A DNA stretch of 64,000 bases from Candidatus Nitrospira kreftii. GTDB lineage: Bacteria > Nitrospirota > Nitrospiria > Nitrospirales > Nitrospiraceae. The notes under the pieces are model-generated. The model did no database searches and was not told the DNA's origin. It worked only from the letters and a program-made list of their open reading frames with translations. The stretch spans positions 3,332,501 to 3,396,500 of the forward strand of contig CP047423.1 of assembly GCA_014058405.1 (NCBI GenBank). Direction: 5' to 3'. Of this stretch, positions 42,517 through 51,246 are shown piece after piece. The position numbers and the translations under genes were made by a program. Each line of letters starts with the position of its first letter. Within the stretch, counting starts at the first letter, position 1.

Positions 42517-45361
42517 ATTCCTCCCGGTCATCCGTCGCGTCACGAGGAAGGAGTTCCGTGGTTTCTTTTCGACGCCGGCAGCCTATCTGTTCGTCGGCGC
42601 CTTCCTGACGCTGGTCCTCTTCATGTTCTTTTGGTTGGAGACGTTCTTTGCCCGCAACATCGCGGACGTGCGTCCCTTGTTTGAATGGCTTCCCCTGTTA
42701 CTGATCTTCCTCGTGGCGGCGTTGACCATGCGCGGTTGGGCTGAAGAACGTGTAGCCGGCACCCTCGAAAGCCTCCTGACCGCGCCCGTGCGTCCACTTG
42801 AACTGGTCTTAGGAAAGTTCTTTGCGTCCTTACTGTTGGTAGCAATCGCCCTGCTGCTGACCCTTCCCCTGCCGGTGACGGTTTCAATGCTCGGCCCCTT
42901 GGATTGGGGACCGGTGATCGGCGGCTATGTGGCGACACTGTTCCTCGCGGCAGCCTATGTCGCGATCGGGTTGTACATGAGCGTCCGAACAGATAACTCC
43001 ATCGTCGCGTTAATTCTCACGTCCGTGGTCTGCGGCTTGTTCTACCTGATCGGCGCGGAGACCATCACGACACTGTTCGGACACGACGTAGGCAGCCGCC
43101 TTGCGCTCCTCGGAACCGGTACTCGCTTCGAGTCCATCAGTCGCGGTGTCCTTGACCTGCGTGACCTCTACTATTACTGCTCGATTGTGGGTGTCTTCCT
43201 GACGCTCAACGTCTTCTCGCTTGAACGAATCCGATGGGCGGGTAACCCTACCAGCCAAAGGCATCGCCAATGGGCCTGGGTAGCCGGACTGACTGCGGCG
43301 AATTTTATCGCGGGGAACCTCTGGCTCGGGTCGATCACGCACGCGCGGATTGACTTGACTAACGGCAACCTCTATTCCCTTTCACAATTGACCCAACAGC
43401 AACTCACTCAACTGCGTGAGCCTCTCCTCATTCGTGGCTACTTTTCCGCCAAAACCCATCCATTGTTGGCGCCGCTTGTGCCGCGCCTAAAGGATCTCCT
43501 CCAGGAATATGTCGTGGCTTCCAGGGGCCGCGCTCGGGTGGAGATCATCGATCCGACCCGTGATCGCGACGCTGAAGAGGAGGCGGCGGCCCGGTATGGA
43601 GTTCGCCCCGTTCCCTTCCAAACCGCAGATCGATACCAGGCTGCGGTGGTCAGTTCCTACTTCGACCTGGTGATCGCCTACGGGGACCAACACGAACGGT
43701 TGGGCTTTCAAGATCTCATCGAAGTGAAAGTGTACACTCAAGACCATCTGGACGTGGTCCTGAAAGATCCTGAGTATGCGATCACCCGCGCGGTCCGCAA
43801 GGTAGCAGGCGCATACCAGACCGGTGGCAATGTATTCGACAATCTGTCTCGTTCTGTGACGTTTCAAGGGTACATGTCGCCTGATAAGCGATTGCCGAAG
43901 GCCCTCCGTGATCTCCGTGCGGACTTGGAAGTCCTGCTGAAAGAGCTTGGCAAAGCTGCCGGTGACCGGTTCGCCGTACGGTTTGTGGATCCGGACGCCG
44001 AGGGTGGCCGGCTTGCCGAAGAGTTGCAGACGAAGTATGGATTTCGCCCGCAAATTGTGAGCCCGCTCGATCCCAATCCGTTCTGGTTTTATATGGTCCT
44101 GGAAGCAGATGGCGAGGTTGTGCAGGTGCCGCTCCCGACGACCTTAAGCAAGGAAGAACTCAAGCATGCCGTAGAGGCAGCCCTCCAGCGGCTGACGTCC
44201 GGCGCTCTCAAGACGGTGGCTATTGTGAAGCCTCAGGGGACCGGTCTCGGGGATCCGCGATACACCGAATTGGAAAAAACTCTCGCCGAAAACGTACGAG
44301 TCAAGGACGCCGACCTGAAGAATGGTCGAGTTCCGGCTGAAGCTGATCTGCTCCTAGTGCTCGCACCCGATCAACTGGATGACAAACAGCGCTTTGCCAT
44401 CGATCAGTTCCTCATGCAAGGCGGCAGCGTGATTGTGACCACGTCCCCCTTTGATGTCCGCATTGCCGGCGCCCTGACGGCAACCAAGAAGACCTCCGGG
44501 CTTCACGAATGGTTGGCGCACCATGGGATTACGATTGAGGAGACGATGGTGCTCGACCCACACAATGCGGCGTTGCCGGTTCCGGTGGAACGGCAACTCG
44601 GTGGGATCACCGTGCGCGAGATCCGCATGCTCCCCTATCCACACTTCCCCGACCTGCGGAAGGAAGGGCTCAGCCAGAGCTCTCCGATCACCGCGTCCCT
44701 TGGCCAGTTGACAATCAACTGGGCCTCGCCGGTGACCGTCGATGCGGAAAAGAATAAGGGGCGAACGGTCTCGGAACTTGCACGAAGCTCTGCCACGAGC
44801 TGGACCTCGGCAAGCCAGAACATCCTTCCCGACTACCAATCCTATCCCGATACAGGATTTCCCGTGGGCGACGAACAGGTGGGATCCTTGATGGCCGTTG
44901 CGGTTGAGGGACGGTTCGACTCATTCTACAAAGGGAAAGAGTCGCCGCTCACCTCAAAAGGCGACAACGCCGGTTCGGACAAAGACGTTGCTGCACAGGG
45001 AACGGGCATCATCAACCATTCGCCGGACTCGGCACGCCTCATCTTGGTGGCCAGTAATACCTTCGCATCGGATATGGCGACGGAGCTGGTCTCTCAGGGG
45101 CTGAGTACCCGCTACACGAAACCCCTGGAATTCATCCAAAACACCGTCGACTGGTCGTTGGAAGATCGTAGTCTGTTGGCGTTGCGTGGCCGCACGCAGC
45201 TGGCTCGTACCCTTGATCCTTTGCCGGAGGGGCGCCACCAACTTTGGGAATCGGCGAATTACGGTCTTGCGCTAATCGGCCTCCTGGCGATCTGGATCTG
45301 GCGTCGCCGTGTCGCGGTAGCTGACCAAAGGCGTTACCAACAAGTTCTCAGGGAGGCGTGA
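42509..45361 (+). CDS. ABC-2 permease fused to Gld-type auxiliary domain
   Basis: A 950-aa protein. The first 250 residues are an ABC-2 permease with six helices (KEFRGFFSTPAAYLFVGAFL, AALTMRGWAEERVAGTLESL). A further helix near 265-290 leads into a large periplasmic GldG/ABC_transp_aux domain (about 310-900) with DLTNGNLYSLSQLTQQQL and a closing helix at 915-935. In many genomes these are two genes, gldF and gldG. It is translationally coupled to the ATPase and followed three bases later by DUF4340. Substrate unknown. Confidence 0.88.
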   Translation: MREFLPVIRRVTRKEFRGFFSTPAAYLFVGAFLTLVLFMFFWLETFFARNIADVRPLFEWLPLLLIFLVAALTMRGWAEERVAGTLESLLTAPVRPLELVLGKFFASLLLVAIALLLTLPLPVTVSMLGPLDWGPVIGGYVATLFLAAAYVAIGLYMSVRTDNSIVALILTSVVCGLFYLIGAETITTLFGHDVGSRLALLGTGTRFESISRGVLDLRDLYYYCSIVGVFLTLNVFSLERIRWAGNPTSQRHRQWAWVAGLTAANFIAGNLWLGSITHARIDLTNGNLYSLSQLTQQQLTQLREPLLIRGYFSAKTHPLLAPLVPRLKDLLQEYVVASRGRARVEIIDPTRDRDAEEEAAARYGVRPVPFQTADRYQAAVVSSYFDLVIAYGDQHERLGFQDLIEVKVYTQDHLDVVLKDPEYAITRAVRKVAGAYQTGGNVFDNLSRSVTFQGYMSPDKRLPKALRDLRADLEVLLKELGKAAGDRFAVRFVDPDAEGGRLAEELQTKYGFRPQIVSPLDPNPFWFYMVLEADGEVVQVPLPTTLSKEELKHAVEAALQRLTSGALKTVAIVKPQGTGLGDPRYTELEKTLAENVRVKDADLKNGRVPAEADLLLVLAPDQLDDKQRFAIDQFLMQGGSVIVTTSPFDVRIAGALTATKKTSGLHEWLAHHGITIEETMVLDPHNAALPVPVERQLGGITVREIRMLPYPHFPDLRKEGLSQSSPITASLGQLTINWASPVTVDAEKNKGRTVSELARSSATSWTSASQNILPDYQSYPDTGFPVGDEQVGSLMAVAVEGRFDSFYKGKESPLTSKGDNAGSDKDVAAQGTGIINHSPDSARLILVASNTFASDMATELVSQGLSTRYTKPLEFIQNTVDWSLEDRSLLALRGRTQLARTLDPLPEGRHQLWESANYGLALIGLLAIWIWRRRVAVADQRRYQQVLREA

Positions 45362-45364
45362 TTC

Positions 45365-46381
45365 ATGCCGAAGACGGTGAAGTGGCTCGGAGTGCTGTTG
45401 GCAGTTCAGATTGTGATGGCCGTGGGATTCAACCTCCCCACGCTCTGGCCATCGATGCAACCTGGAGCAGCACCGCTGGTTGAGGTGGCGCAAAACCAGA
45501 TCAACCGCATTGCGCTCGAGGGACCGGAGCATGCCAAGGTCGTGCTCATCAAGGAGGGAGAGACTTGGGTTCTGCCGGAACTCGGAAAGTTTCCTGCCGA
45601 CTCGAATCGAGTGAACACCGTCTTGGAAAAGATAACACGGTCAAAGACCAGCACCCCTATTGCCGTGACGGCTGGAGCCAAGGCACGGTTTAAAGTCGAT
45701 GATGAAGTGTTCGAGCGGCGCATCACGTTGGCCGAGAACGACAAGCCATTGGCCACACTGTACGTAGGCTCCTCACCTGGCCTTCGCCGCAGCTACGTTC
45801 GCGTCGGCGGGAATGATGCGATATTCGCACTTGAGTTGGCCACCTATGATGTACCGGTACAACTGACAGATTGGGAAGACAAGACGGTCCTCCACCTGGA
45901 GAAGAACGACATCACAGCTCTCGAGATCGCTGGACTTCGTATTGAACAGGCCGCACAGCCTGCTTCTTCACCTTCGAGCATACAGGCAGACAATCAACCT
46001 CACCCAGCTGTGACACCCCCAACATGGGAGGCGAAGGGACTCGAAGCAGGACGTCGTCTTGAACTGAAGCCCGATGCAGTTGATAACTTGACTCGACTGC
46101 TCGCTGATCTCAGCTTTGAGAATGTGCTAGGCCGGGACCTCAGTCCGGAGTATGGGCTTGAAAAACCGTTACTCACGATCATGCTGTCTCGGAAAACAGG
46201 CGACACTCTGACGTATTTCTTGGGAAAGAGCTCCAAGAACAATGACTATACGCTCAAGATATCCAATCGACCGGAATATTTCCGATTACCCTCCTATCGG
46301 GCAACTGCGCTATTGGAGGCGGCTGACCGCAAGCAATTACTGAATACAGCATCCGGCACTCCTACACCAACAAAGAGCTGA
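45365..46381 (+). CDS. DUF4340 family protein
   Basis: A 338-aa protein with a signal-anchor helix (LGVLLAVQIVMAVGFNLPTL) and a periplasmic DUF4340 domain repeated twice (ETWVLPELGKFPADSNRVNT, and the later AVDNLTRLLADLSFENVLGR). DUF4340 proteins travel with GldG-like ABC systems. It completes the three-gene operon 41602-46381. The C-terminus is low in structure. Confidence 0.85.
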   Translation: MPKTVKWLGVLLAVQIVMAVGFNLPTLWPSMQPGAAPLVEVAQNQINRIALEGPEHAKVVLIKEGETWVLPELGKFPADSNRVNTVLEKITRSKTSTPIAVTAGAKARFKVDDEVFERRITLAENDKPLATLYVGSSPGLRRSYVRVGGNDAIFALELATYDVPVQLTDWEDKTVLHLEKNDITALEIAGLRIEQAAQPASSPSSIQADNQPHPAVTPPTWEAKGLEAGRRLELKPDAVDNLTRLLADLSFENVLGRDLSPEYGLEKPLLTIMLSRKTGDTLTYFLGKSSKNNDYTLKISNRPEYFRLPSYRATALLEAADRKQLLNTASGTPTPTKS

Positions 46382-46888
46382 TCTTGATGCATCGATCGAC
46401 GTTGGGAAGGCCAACCGCGAATAGTTGGTTTGTGACGGTCGCTAGACGCCGACTCACGACAAGAGTCTTCCCGCTTCATCGCATCTGATGCATCTCAGCG
46501 CTCCTCCTAATCTTGATTGTCTTCTTTCTGTTGTTACCTCCATCACGACATCGTGAGACACACGGTCACGGACAACCGCATCCCGGCACGCCTTAGCAAA
46601 ATATAACTAGAACCGTGGACACTTCAGTAAACGGGGGAAAGTTATGGATTCCATCATTCACGGCATGATGCACTGTTCCTCCCCTCCCATCACCTTTGCC
46701 AAACCGCTCCATGGCGTCCCTAGGATCGTGCGGTACTTCGTGCCATGACCATACGCCTTCGCAATTACATTTAGGAGCCACTCATGGGATGAGAACGCAG
46801 GCTTAAGTCCTCGGATCTGAACTTGGATAAAGGAACGAGGTGATGTCCATAGGCCTGCATCAACTACACCAGTAGGGAGGTGAGAAGC

Positions 46889-46996
46889 ATGGTTGAGGTC
46901 ATCGTAATACTCGCTATGGGAGGAGTCATAGTGGCAGTATCTGTCGGTGTGGCATCCCTGGTGATTTATCTATTCGGGAAGGATGGAACGGACTAA
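46889..46996 (+). CDS. Very small membrane protein (35 aa)
   Basis: An ATG at 46889 with GGGAGGTGAG upstream opens a 35-codon frame: one long hydrophobic helix (VEVIVILAMGGVIVAVSVGV) and a short charged end (LFGKDGTD). The ribosome-binding site is strong and well placed. Function unknown; size and layout suggest a small subunit or regulator of a membrane complex. Confidence 0.45.
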   Translation: MVEVIVILAMGGVIVAVSVGVASLVIYLFGKDGTD

Positions 46997-47125
46997 TTGG
47001 GGTCCTCTCTCGATTCGGACGAGAGCGTACTTTAAGGAGATGACCAGCAGGAACAATCAGGAACTTGCATGTCCCTAACGCGGTGAAGGAACTGCCTGGG
47101 TATTGACTTTGCTCCAGAAGGAATT

Positions 47126-47184
47126 ATCGCCATCCTAGTTACGCGGAGCCGTCATGCTTGTACCAATGATGAGACCGCATGACG
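47126..47184. repeat. Dispersed hairpin element, copy 1
   Basis: About 60 bases similar to 48688-48750: AATTAT, AGTT, GCGGA, then CGTCATGC and GCATGACG as an 8-bp stem (47150-47157 with 47177-47184). The second copy has the same stem one pair shorter. It may be a conserved regulatory region or the remnant of a duplicated small gene. Confidence 0.4.
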
Positions 47185-47978
47185 ACCTTCCACATTCAGT
47201 CACGAACCATTACCGATCTCAAAAATGAGGGGTACCGCAGTGGACAGTCGCGCTTGGCGCACTGTGACTATGGATCAGCGGCGTTGTGTTGTGAGTCAAC
47301 AAGAGACAATAGGTGGAATCGGCCATGGGACCATTATTAAGGAATTCCAGCAGGGTTTTGACAAAGGCGTTCGATGCTGGAGCCCTTCAGCAGCCCAGTC
47401 AGGCTGCACGCTATGATTTTCAGCACCCAGCAGTGCCCAGCAGTATTGCGGAATGTCCCACCGCCGACCCTCCACTTCAATCGTCCTCTTCACTGGTGGT
47501 CACTCGATCGGCGCAAGCGGTTGGCAACGGTCATGCGCCTTTGGGATCATTTGCTCGAAGACATCCTGCATATAGGTGGTACGCCGAGATGACCAGGCCG
47601 CCACACGACCATGGCGAGTCCGTGAACCTACATGTGCGGAGGAAAGTCAGCAATGCGAGACCTTCGTCGCCACGTTGCCGCGTACCGAGGTGCTGCGGAT
47701 AGCGATATTCAACCTGATCATCGTGGCCTTCATGGCCAGTTCCTGGGCGACATGGTGGAAGGAGCGGACGCGCACAAAGAATTAACAGGAAGTAATGCCG
47801 AAAGCCGGAGCAGTACCGCTCAGTCACGAGTCTGATGGCACACGTATTGATTCCATCAGCAATAGATTTGCTTACGTCAACCGTCAGGTCCCTCAGACAG
47901 GATATGAGACAGACCCGGTTAGAGACATATTGGGAGTTCTGATCGCCACCTCGATTCACGCGAAAGGAGGATGCTGTT

Positions 47979-48458
47979 ATGGCACTGATGACGAAGCTCA
48001 AAGAAATGATGCCGTGGAAACGCAAACCCGTCAAAATGCACGAGGGTATATTGGTGCGCGAGGACATCAATCAGTTGTTTGATCGCTTTCTGAGGTCACC
48101 TCTCGAAACGGGATGGTCCCGTTTTGCCGGCCTTGGTTCGGGAATTGAGATGTACGAAACAGACGAGCATGTGATACTCCGCGCAGACGTCCCCGGAGTG
48201 GACCCGAAGCAACTTAACGTTACCGTCAGAAATGGCATTCTCTGTCTGAGCTATGAAGATCAGCGCGAGTGGCATGACGGGAACGGCGGAGGAAGCAGCA
48301 GACGCTATACGGCCTTCCGTCGAAGTGTGGCATTGCCCGAAGGCTTAGAAGTTTCTACAGCGGAGGCTGCATGTAAGAACGGAGTGCTCGCCATTCGAAT
48401 ACCCTGGTCGTCTGAAGCCAGAGACCGATCCCGCACGATCGTGGTCCCTGTGGACTAA
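47979..48458 (+). CDS. Small heat-shock protein, Hsp20 family (second)
   Basis: A 159-aa sHSP. The alpha-crystallin domain covers about residues 50-150: IEMYETDEHVILRADVPGVD, LNVTVRNGILCLSYEDQREW and the closing AACKNGVLAIRIPWSSEA (A-x2-NGVL). The N-terminal PWKRKPVKMHEG is basic. GAAAGGAGG sits upstream of the ATG. A holdase chaperone; it is not a recent duplicate of the first Hsp20. Confidence 0.92.
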   Translation: MALMTKLKEMMPWKRKPVKMHEGILVREDINQLFDRFLRSPLETGWSRFAGLGSGIEMYETDEHVILRADVPGVDPKQLNVTVRNGILCLSYEDQREWHDGNGGGSSRRYTAFRRSVALPEGLEVSTAEAACKNGVLAIRIPWSSEARDRSRTIVVPVD

Positions 48459-48798
48459 CCAGAGCAATCATCCGGCGAATCTTTCGGGGCCGCGGTTGAC
48501 CTGCCGCCCTATTTCCTCAGTCATACCAATATTGAGCGTGAGCCGACTTACCCAAGGATATCCCGGCAAGGCCTGCCCTTCCGAGATCACCTGCCGCCTC
48601 TCAAGGGGCGTAGACCCAACTGATGGCTCTCCACTCGCTTTTGCTTTCCCAACCTCTTCTCAGGATGACTTGACTTCGGAGGAGACATAATTATTTACAC
48701 TGCAGTTGGCGGAATCGTCATGCTCCCATTGGATGATGGAACCGCATGACCACACCCGCCGGTAGAACCCAACCAACCCCTAACCTAAGGAGGGACCT
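48459..48798. other. Intergenic region with second hairpin element
   Basis: No gene recognised. Contains copy 2 of the hairpin element (48688-48750) and, just before 48799, the AAGGAGG ribosome-binding site of the next gene. Confidence 0.45.
48688..48750. repeat. Dispersed hairpin element, copy 2
   Basis: Similar to 47126-47184. GTCATGC (48717-48723) pairs with GCATGAC (48744-48750). Flanking AATTAT and AGTTG-GCGGAATC match copy 1 over roughly 60 bases with about a dozen differences. Confidence 0.4.
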
Positions 48799-49185
48799 AT
48801 GAGAGTGACAGCCATGCTCGGCGCGCTGTCCCTGCTGATTGGCGGGGTGGCGCTCATGCCATCGTCATTGGAAGCGGCCGGATGGATCTCCGGAATTGAC
48901 TCGTATGTGGCACCGTGGGTCAAGGATATCGAGCAGGAGCTTTGGAAGAAGGACTATCGCGATCTGTATGCCAACGATCCGCGCACTCCTCAGGTCGTCG
49001 CCCTTCGCCTCTTGAATCAGGCGGCCAAGGCTGAGGAGGCGAACGATAGCCTGTTGGCGCAGCAACTCGTGCGTGATGCACTCCAAGTGTTTGAAGAGGG
49101 AGTACAAAAGCATTATTACTCGCCGTCTGAGATCGAGCCGATCATGACGTTTATCCAGCAACATGCCCCAAGTAAGACCAGCTGA
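48799..49185 (+). CDS. Small secreted hypothetical protein
   Basis: A 128-aa protein with a signal peptide (MLGALSLLIGGVALMPSSLE) and a helical mature part (YVAPWVKDIEQELWKKDYRD, LRLLNQAAKAEEANDSLLAQ). AAGGAGG precedes the start. It looks like a periplasmic alpha-helical protein. Function unknown. A strong hairpin follows the stop. Confidence 0.65.
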   Translation: MRVTAMLGALSLLIGGVALMPSSLEAAGWISGIDSYVAPWVKDIEQELWKKDYRDLYANDPRTPQVVALRLLNQAAKAEEANDSLLAQQLVRDALQVFEEGVQKHYYSPSEIEPIMTFIQQHAPSKTS

Positions 49186-49190
49186 AGAGA

Positions 49191-49219
49191 GGGCCGCGAT
49201 GGGCCACCCGTCGCGGCCT
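49191..49219 (+). terminator. Hairpin terminator after 48799-49185
   Basis: GGGCCGCGA pairs with TCGCGGCCT across a short loop, extended by GGG/CCC, giving a near-perfect stem of about 13 bp five bases after the stop. No T-run follows. Confidence 0.55.
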
Positions 49220-49297
49220 CAATGTAGAGATGAATTATAGGGTACAGACGCACTTCTTCATACGAAGTCGAGCGTAGCGTGACATGGAGGTGATGCT

Positions 49298-49558
49298 ATG
49301 AAATGCGAACGTTGTAACGGCTTAGTCATAGCCGTATCGTTTGTGGGCGGCGGTGATGACACACATGGCGCCTGGAAATATGACGGCTTGAAGTGTCTGA
49401 ATTGTGGACATATCACAGATCCGCTGTTTATAAAAAACAGGGAGCTGACGCGGAGCGTCGCTGGCCCTCAGCCAGAGCTGTATGTGCCGGTCATCCATCA
49501 TCTAACCAGTATTGGGCCTACCCAAAGCCAGCTCTCAGCGGCGGCTCGCTCGAGGTGA
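49298..49558 (+). CDS. Small zinc-ribbon protein, C-terminus run into a remnant
   Basis: An 86-aa frame with GGAGGTG upstream. The first 52 residues form a clean ribbon: C3-ER-C6, YDGLKCLNCGHITDPL (C33, C36), NR. After about residue 60 the sequence overlaps, in a different frame, the HupE-type fragment that ends at 49620, so the original protein was probably shorter and its end was replaced. Role unknown. Confidence 0.6.
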   Translation: MKCERCNGLVIAVSFVGGGDDTHGAWKYDGLKCLNCGHITDPLFIKNRELTRSVAGPQPELYVPVIHHLTSIGPTQSQLSAAARSR

Positions 49559-49620
49559 TCGCCATCGCACTTGTCTGGTTCACAGAGCGAGCGTTCAATC
49601 CGCAGCTCTTTCCCATATAA
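49510..49620 (+). pseudogene. HupE/UreJ-type permease remnant, copy 2 (C-terminal end)
   Basis: A frame reading AYPKPALSGGSLEVIAIALV then WFTERAFNPQLFPI to a TAA at 49618. It matches the C-terminal end of copy 3 (GGSLAVIAIALVWFAERAF, ELFPI). Only the last transmembrane helix and tail remain, with no start. Confidence 0.6.
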
Positions 49621-49760
49621 CAAAATCGTCGAAACCCCACCGCGGCACTCGTACCGATACATATTTTGACACCATCAGGCTCCATCCAGCGTACTATCTT
49701 GTGTTTTCATGAGATTGAGGTTACTTTTTAGCCATAAACAAGACGCCATCTGGAGGCAAC

Positions 49761-49952
49761 ATGAGAGGCATCGATTTCGTCACAAATAAACGAGGGCAAA
49801 AGACTGCGGTACTTATTGATCTGAAGCGACATGGTCAACTGTGGGAAGACTTTTATGATAGTGTCGTCGCACGGGATCGAGCTCGTGAACCGCGTGAGTC
49901 TCTGGATGCCGTGAAAGATCGTCTCCGCCGCTTGGGCAAGCTCCGTGGCTGA
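49761..49952 (+). CDS. RelB-like antitoxin
   Basis: A 63-aa protein with GGAGG upstream. IDFVTNKRGQKTAVLIDLKR followed by an acidic helix and a basic end (LRRLGKLRG) is the usual short antitoxin plan for RelE partners. Its stop overlaps the toxin start by eight bases. It should neutralise the downstream toxin and autoregulate the pair. Confidence 0.8.
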   Translation: MRGIDFVTNKRGQKTAVLIDLKRHGQLWEDFYDSVVARDRAREPRESLDAVKDRLRRLGKLRG

Positions 49953-50205
49953 ATATTCCATTACATTTGCCCGTTCGGCTCGCCGCGAATTGGAGGCCCT
50001 TGATTCCTCGGTTATATCCCGCATCCTCTCCAAGATCGAATCCCTTGCAGCTCACCCACGACCACATGGTCCTCGTAAATTGGCTGGTGAGAAATACCTG
50101 TGGCGCATTCGTATCGGCGATTATCGAGTCATTTACTCGATTCTCGACAAAGAGCGACACATCGACATTGCGGCCGTGCGTCACCGCCGGGAAGCCTACG
50201 ACTAG
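49945..50205 (+). CDS. RelE/ParE-type toxin
   Basis: An 86-aa toxin from a GTG at 49945. ITFARSARRELEALDSSVIS, HGPRKLAGEKYLWRIRIGDY and RVIYSILDKERHIDIAAVRH with a final RREAYD match the RelE fold. Arg and His residues at the C-terminus are typical of ribosome-dependent mRNA interferases. It forms a pair with the overlapping antitoxin gene and sits between HupE remnants. Confidence 0.88.
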   Translation: MAEYSITFARSARRELEALDSSVISRILSKIESLAAHPRPHGPRKLAGEKYLWRIRIGDYRVIYSILDKERHIDIAAVRHRREAYD

Positions 50206-50585
50206 GAAGCAACAGATTCGAGATGACTCCGTCTAAGTCGTGGATACCTTGCCCTAATCGTCGTCGCCTTTTTACCACTGGCCTACCTACTCCACCACTC
50301 CTGGTCTTACCCCAAATTGATCCTAACCGGCGGATCGCTGGCGGTGATCGCCATCGCGCTCGTCTGGTTCGCGGAGCGCGCCTTTGATCTTGAGCTTTTC
50401 CCCATATAAAGGAATGCTCATGCCAAGAGCTCAGCATGTGCAACTGGGCGATGCATCCCGCCATGAGAACTGCAGGAGTGGCAAACCCCCAATTCGCATT
50501 ACTCTCACCGATCTTTTTGAGTAGACATCCTTCTCAAGGTATGACCGAATCAACAGAAATGAAACCGAAAGGCGTGAGGTGACTT
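50206..50585. other. Intergenic region with HupE remnant copy 3
   Basis: Apart from the pseudogene fragment at about 50245-50409 nothing was recognised. The remainder (50410-50585) separates it from the convergent DUF2513 gene. Confidence 0.45.
50245..50409 (+). pseudogene. HupE/UreJ-type permease remnant, copy 3 (C-terminal third)
   Basis: LIVVAFLPLAYLLHHSWSYP, KLILTGGSLAVIAIALVWFA and ERAFDLELFPI, ending at TAA 50407-50409, is the last two helices of a HupE/UreJ_2 protein. DNA similarity to copy 1 (39.15-39.24 kb) is high, including CCACCACTCCTGGTC. There is no start; the upstream part is lost. Confidence 0.65.
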
Positions 50586-50939
50586 CTACAAGATCGAATC
50601 GATGACTTTCTCTGCTAGTTTTACGATAAGATCAAGAGATAAACTTAAACTCTTTTCGCTTGCTGTGGATTTGACCCTATTCCAAATTTTATCTTGGCGT
50701 ATATGATCAAGGAATTCATAACCTCTCCAAGTCATGCAGTTTGCCTGGCAGCTCCATCCGCCAGATACTCTGACACAACCAGCTTTTATCAGACCTGCTT
50801 CATCTAGCAAATGCATATGGAATGCAACGAGCGCCCGATCATAACCACTAACATCTTCATCTCTTAAGAAACTATTAGCATCATCAAGTTCCTCGAGTTT
50901 TATAAGAATTTCTCGAACAATATCCCAATCTCTTTTCAT
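50586..50939 (-). CDS. DUF2513 family protein
   Basis: A 117-aa protein that matches DUF2513: MKRDWDIVREILIKLEELDD, a winged-helix core (HLLDEAGLIKAGCVRVSGGW) and TWRGYEFLDHIRQDKIWNRV. The family is common on mobile elements and phage-like regions and is thought to be DNA-associated. Low-GC codon use compared with its neighbours hints at transfer. Confidence 0.8.
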   Translation of the reverse strand: MKRDWDIVREILIKLEELDDANSFLRDEDVSGYDRALVAFHMHLLDEAGLIKAGCVRVSGGWSCQANCMTWRGYEFLDHIRQDKIWNRVKSTASEKSLSLSLDLIVKLAEKVIDSIL

Positions 50940-51246
50940 AAGCTTCCCTGTTCTTCAAAGGTATCTTGAACACGAATAGGGCACCAGTCCTCCTAAACCA
51001 CTTGTAAGAGGGCCGAAGTATGCCTTTCCTAGATGTTAGGTTCAACACGATACCTTATTGTCGACTGTGGCCTGACTATGGCAGAGCTATATTGTCCGAT
51101 CCGTGTGATCGGTTCTTCCCTGCCTCTGACTCCTCTGTAAGTGATTGAGAACGAAACGATGAGTAACTATCGGAGCCTGTAGTCTCTGACCCTGTCGGGG
51201 CTTCAAATCCCACGGCCTCTGTCCTCCTGCCAGACAGCCTCTTTCT
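50940..51246. other. Intergenic region with a tRNA-like 3' end
   Basis: About 300 bases with no gene. Near 51193-51232 the sequence resembles the T-arm and acceptor end of a tRNA (GGGCTTCAAATCCC, later CTGCCA), but a matching 5' half was not found. Confidence 0.3.

Larger units (their letters stand above)
46382..47978. other. Gene-poor stretch between the ABC operon and second hsp20
   Basis: Nearly 1.6 kb with no full-size gene. It holds a 35-aa membrane protein gene (46889-46996) and the first copy of a repeated hairpin element (about 47126-47184). Frames around 47600-47790 give a helix-like LRIAIFNLIIVAFMASSWAT in one frame while a good ribosome-binding site (GGAGGAAAG before the ATG at 47652) lies in another, suggesting a decayed small membrane protein gene. 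Confidence 0.4.

Noticed and set aside
41602..46381. Gld-like ABC genes as evidence of gliding motility
   Set aside because: No other gliding genes (GldJ, GldK-N, Spr) are present and these ABC sets occur in non-gliding bacteria.
46480..46600. Hydrophobic and His-containing reading frame (LLLILIVFFLLLPPS)
   Set aside because: No start codon before the hydrophobic part; a stop lies directly upstream.
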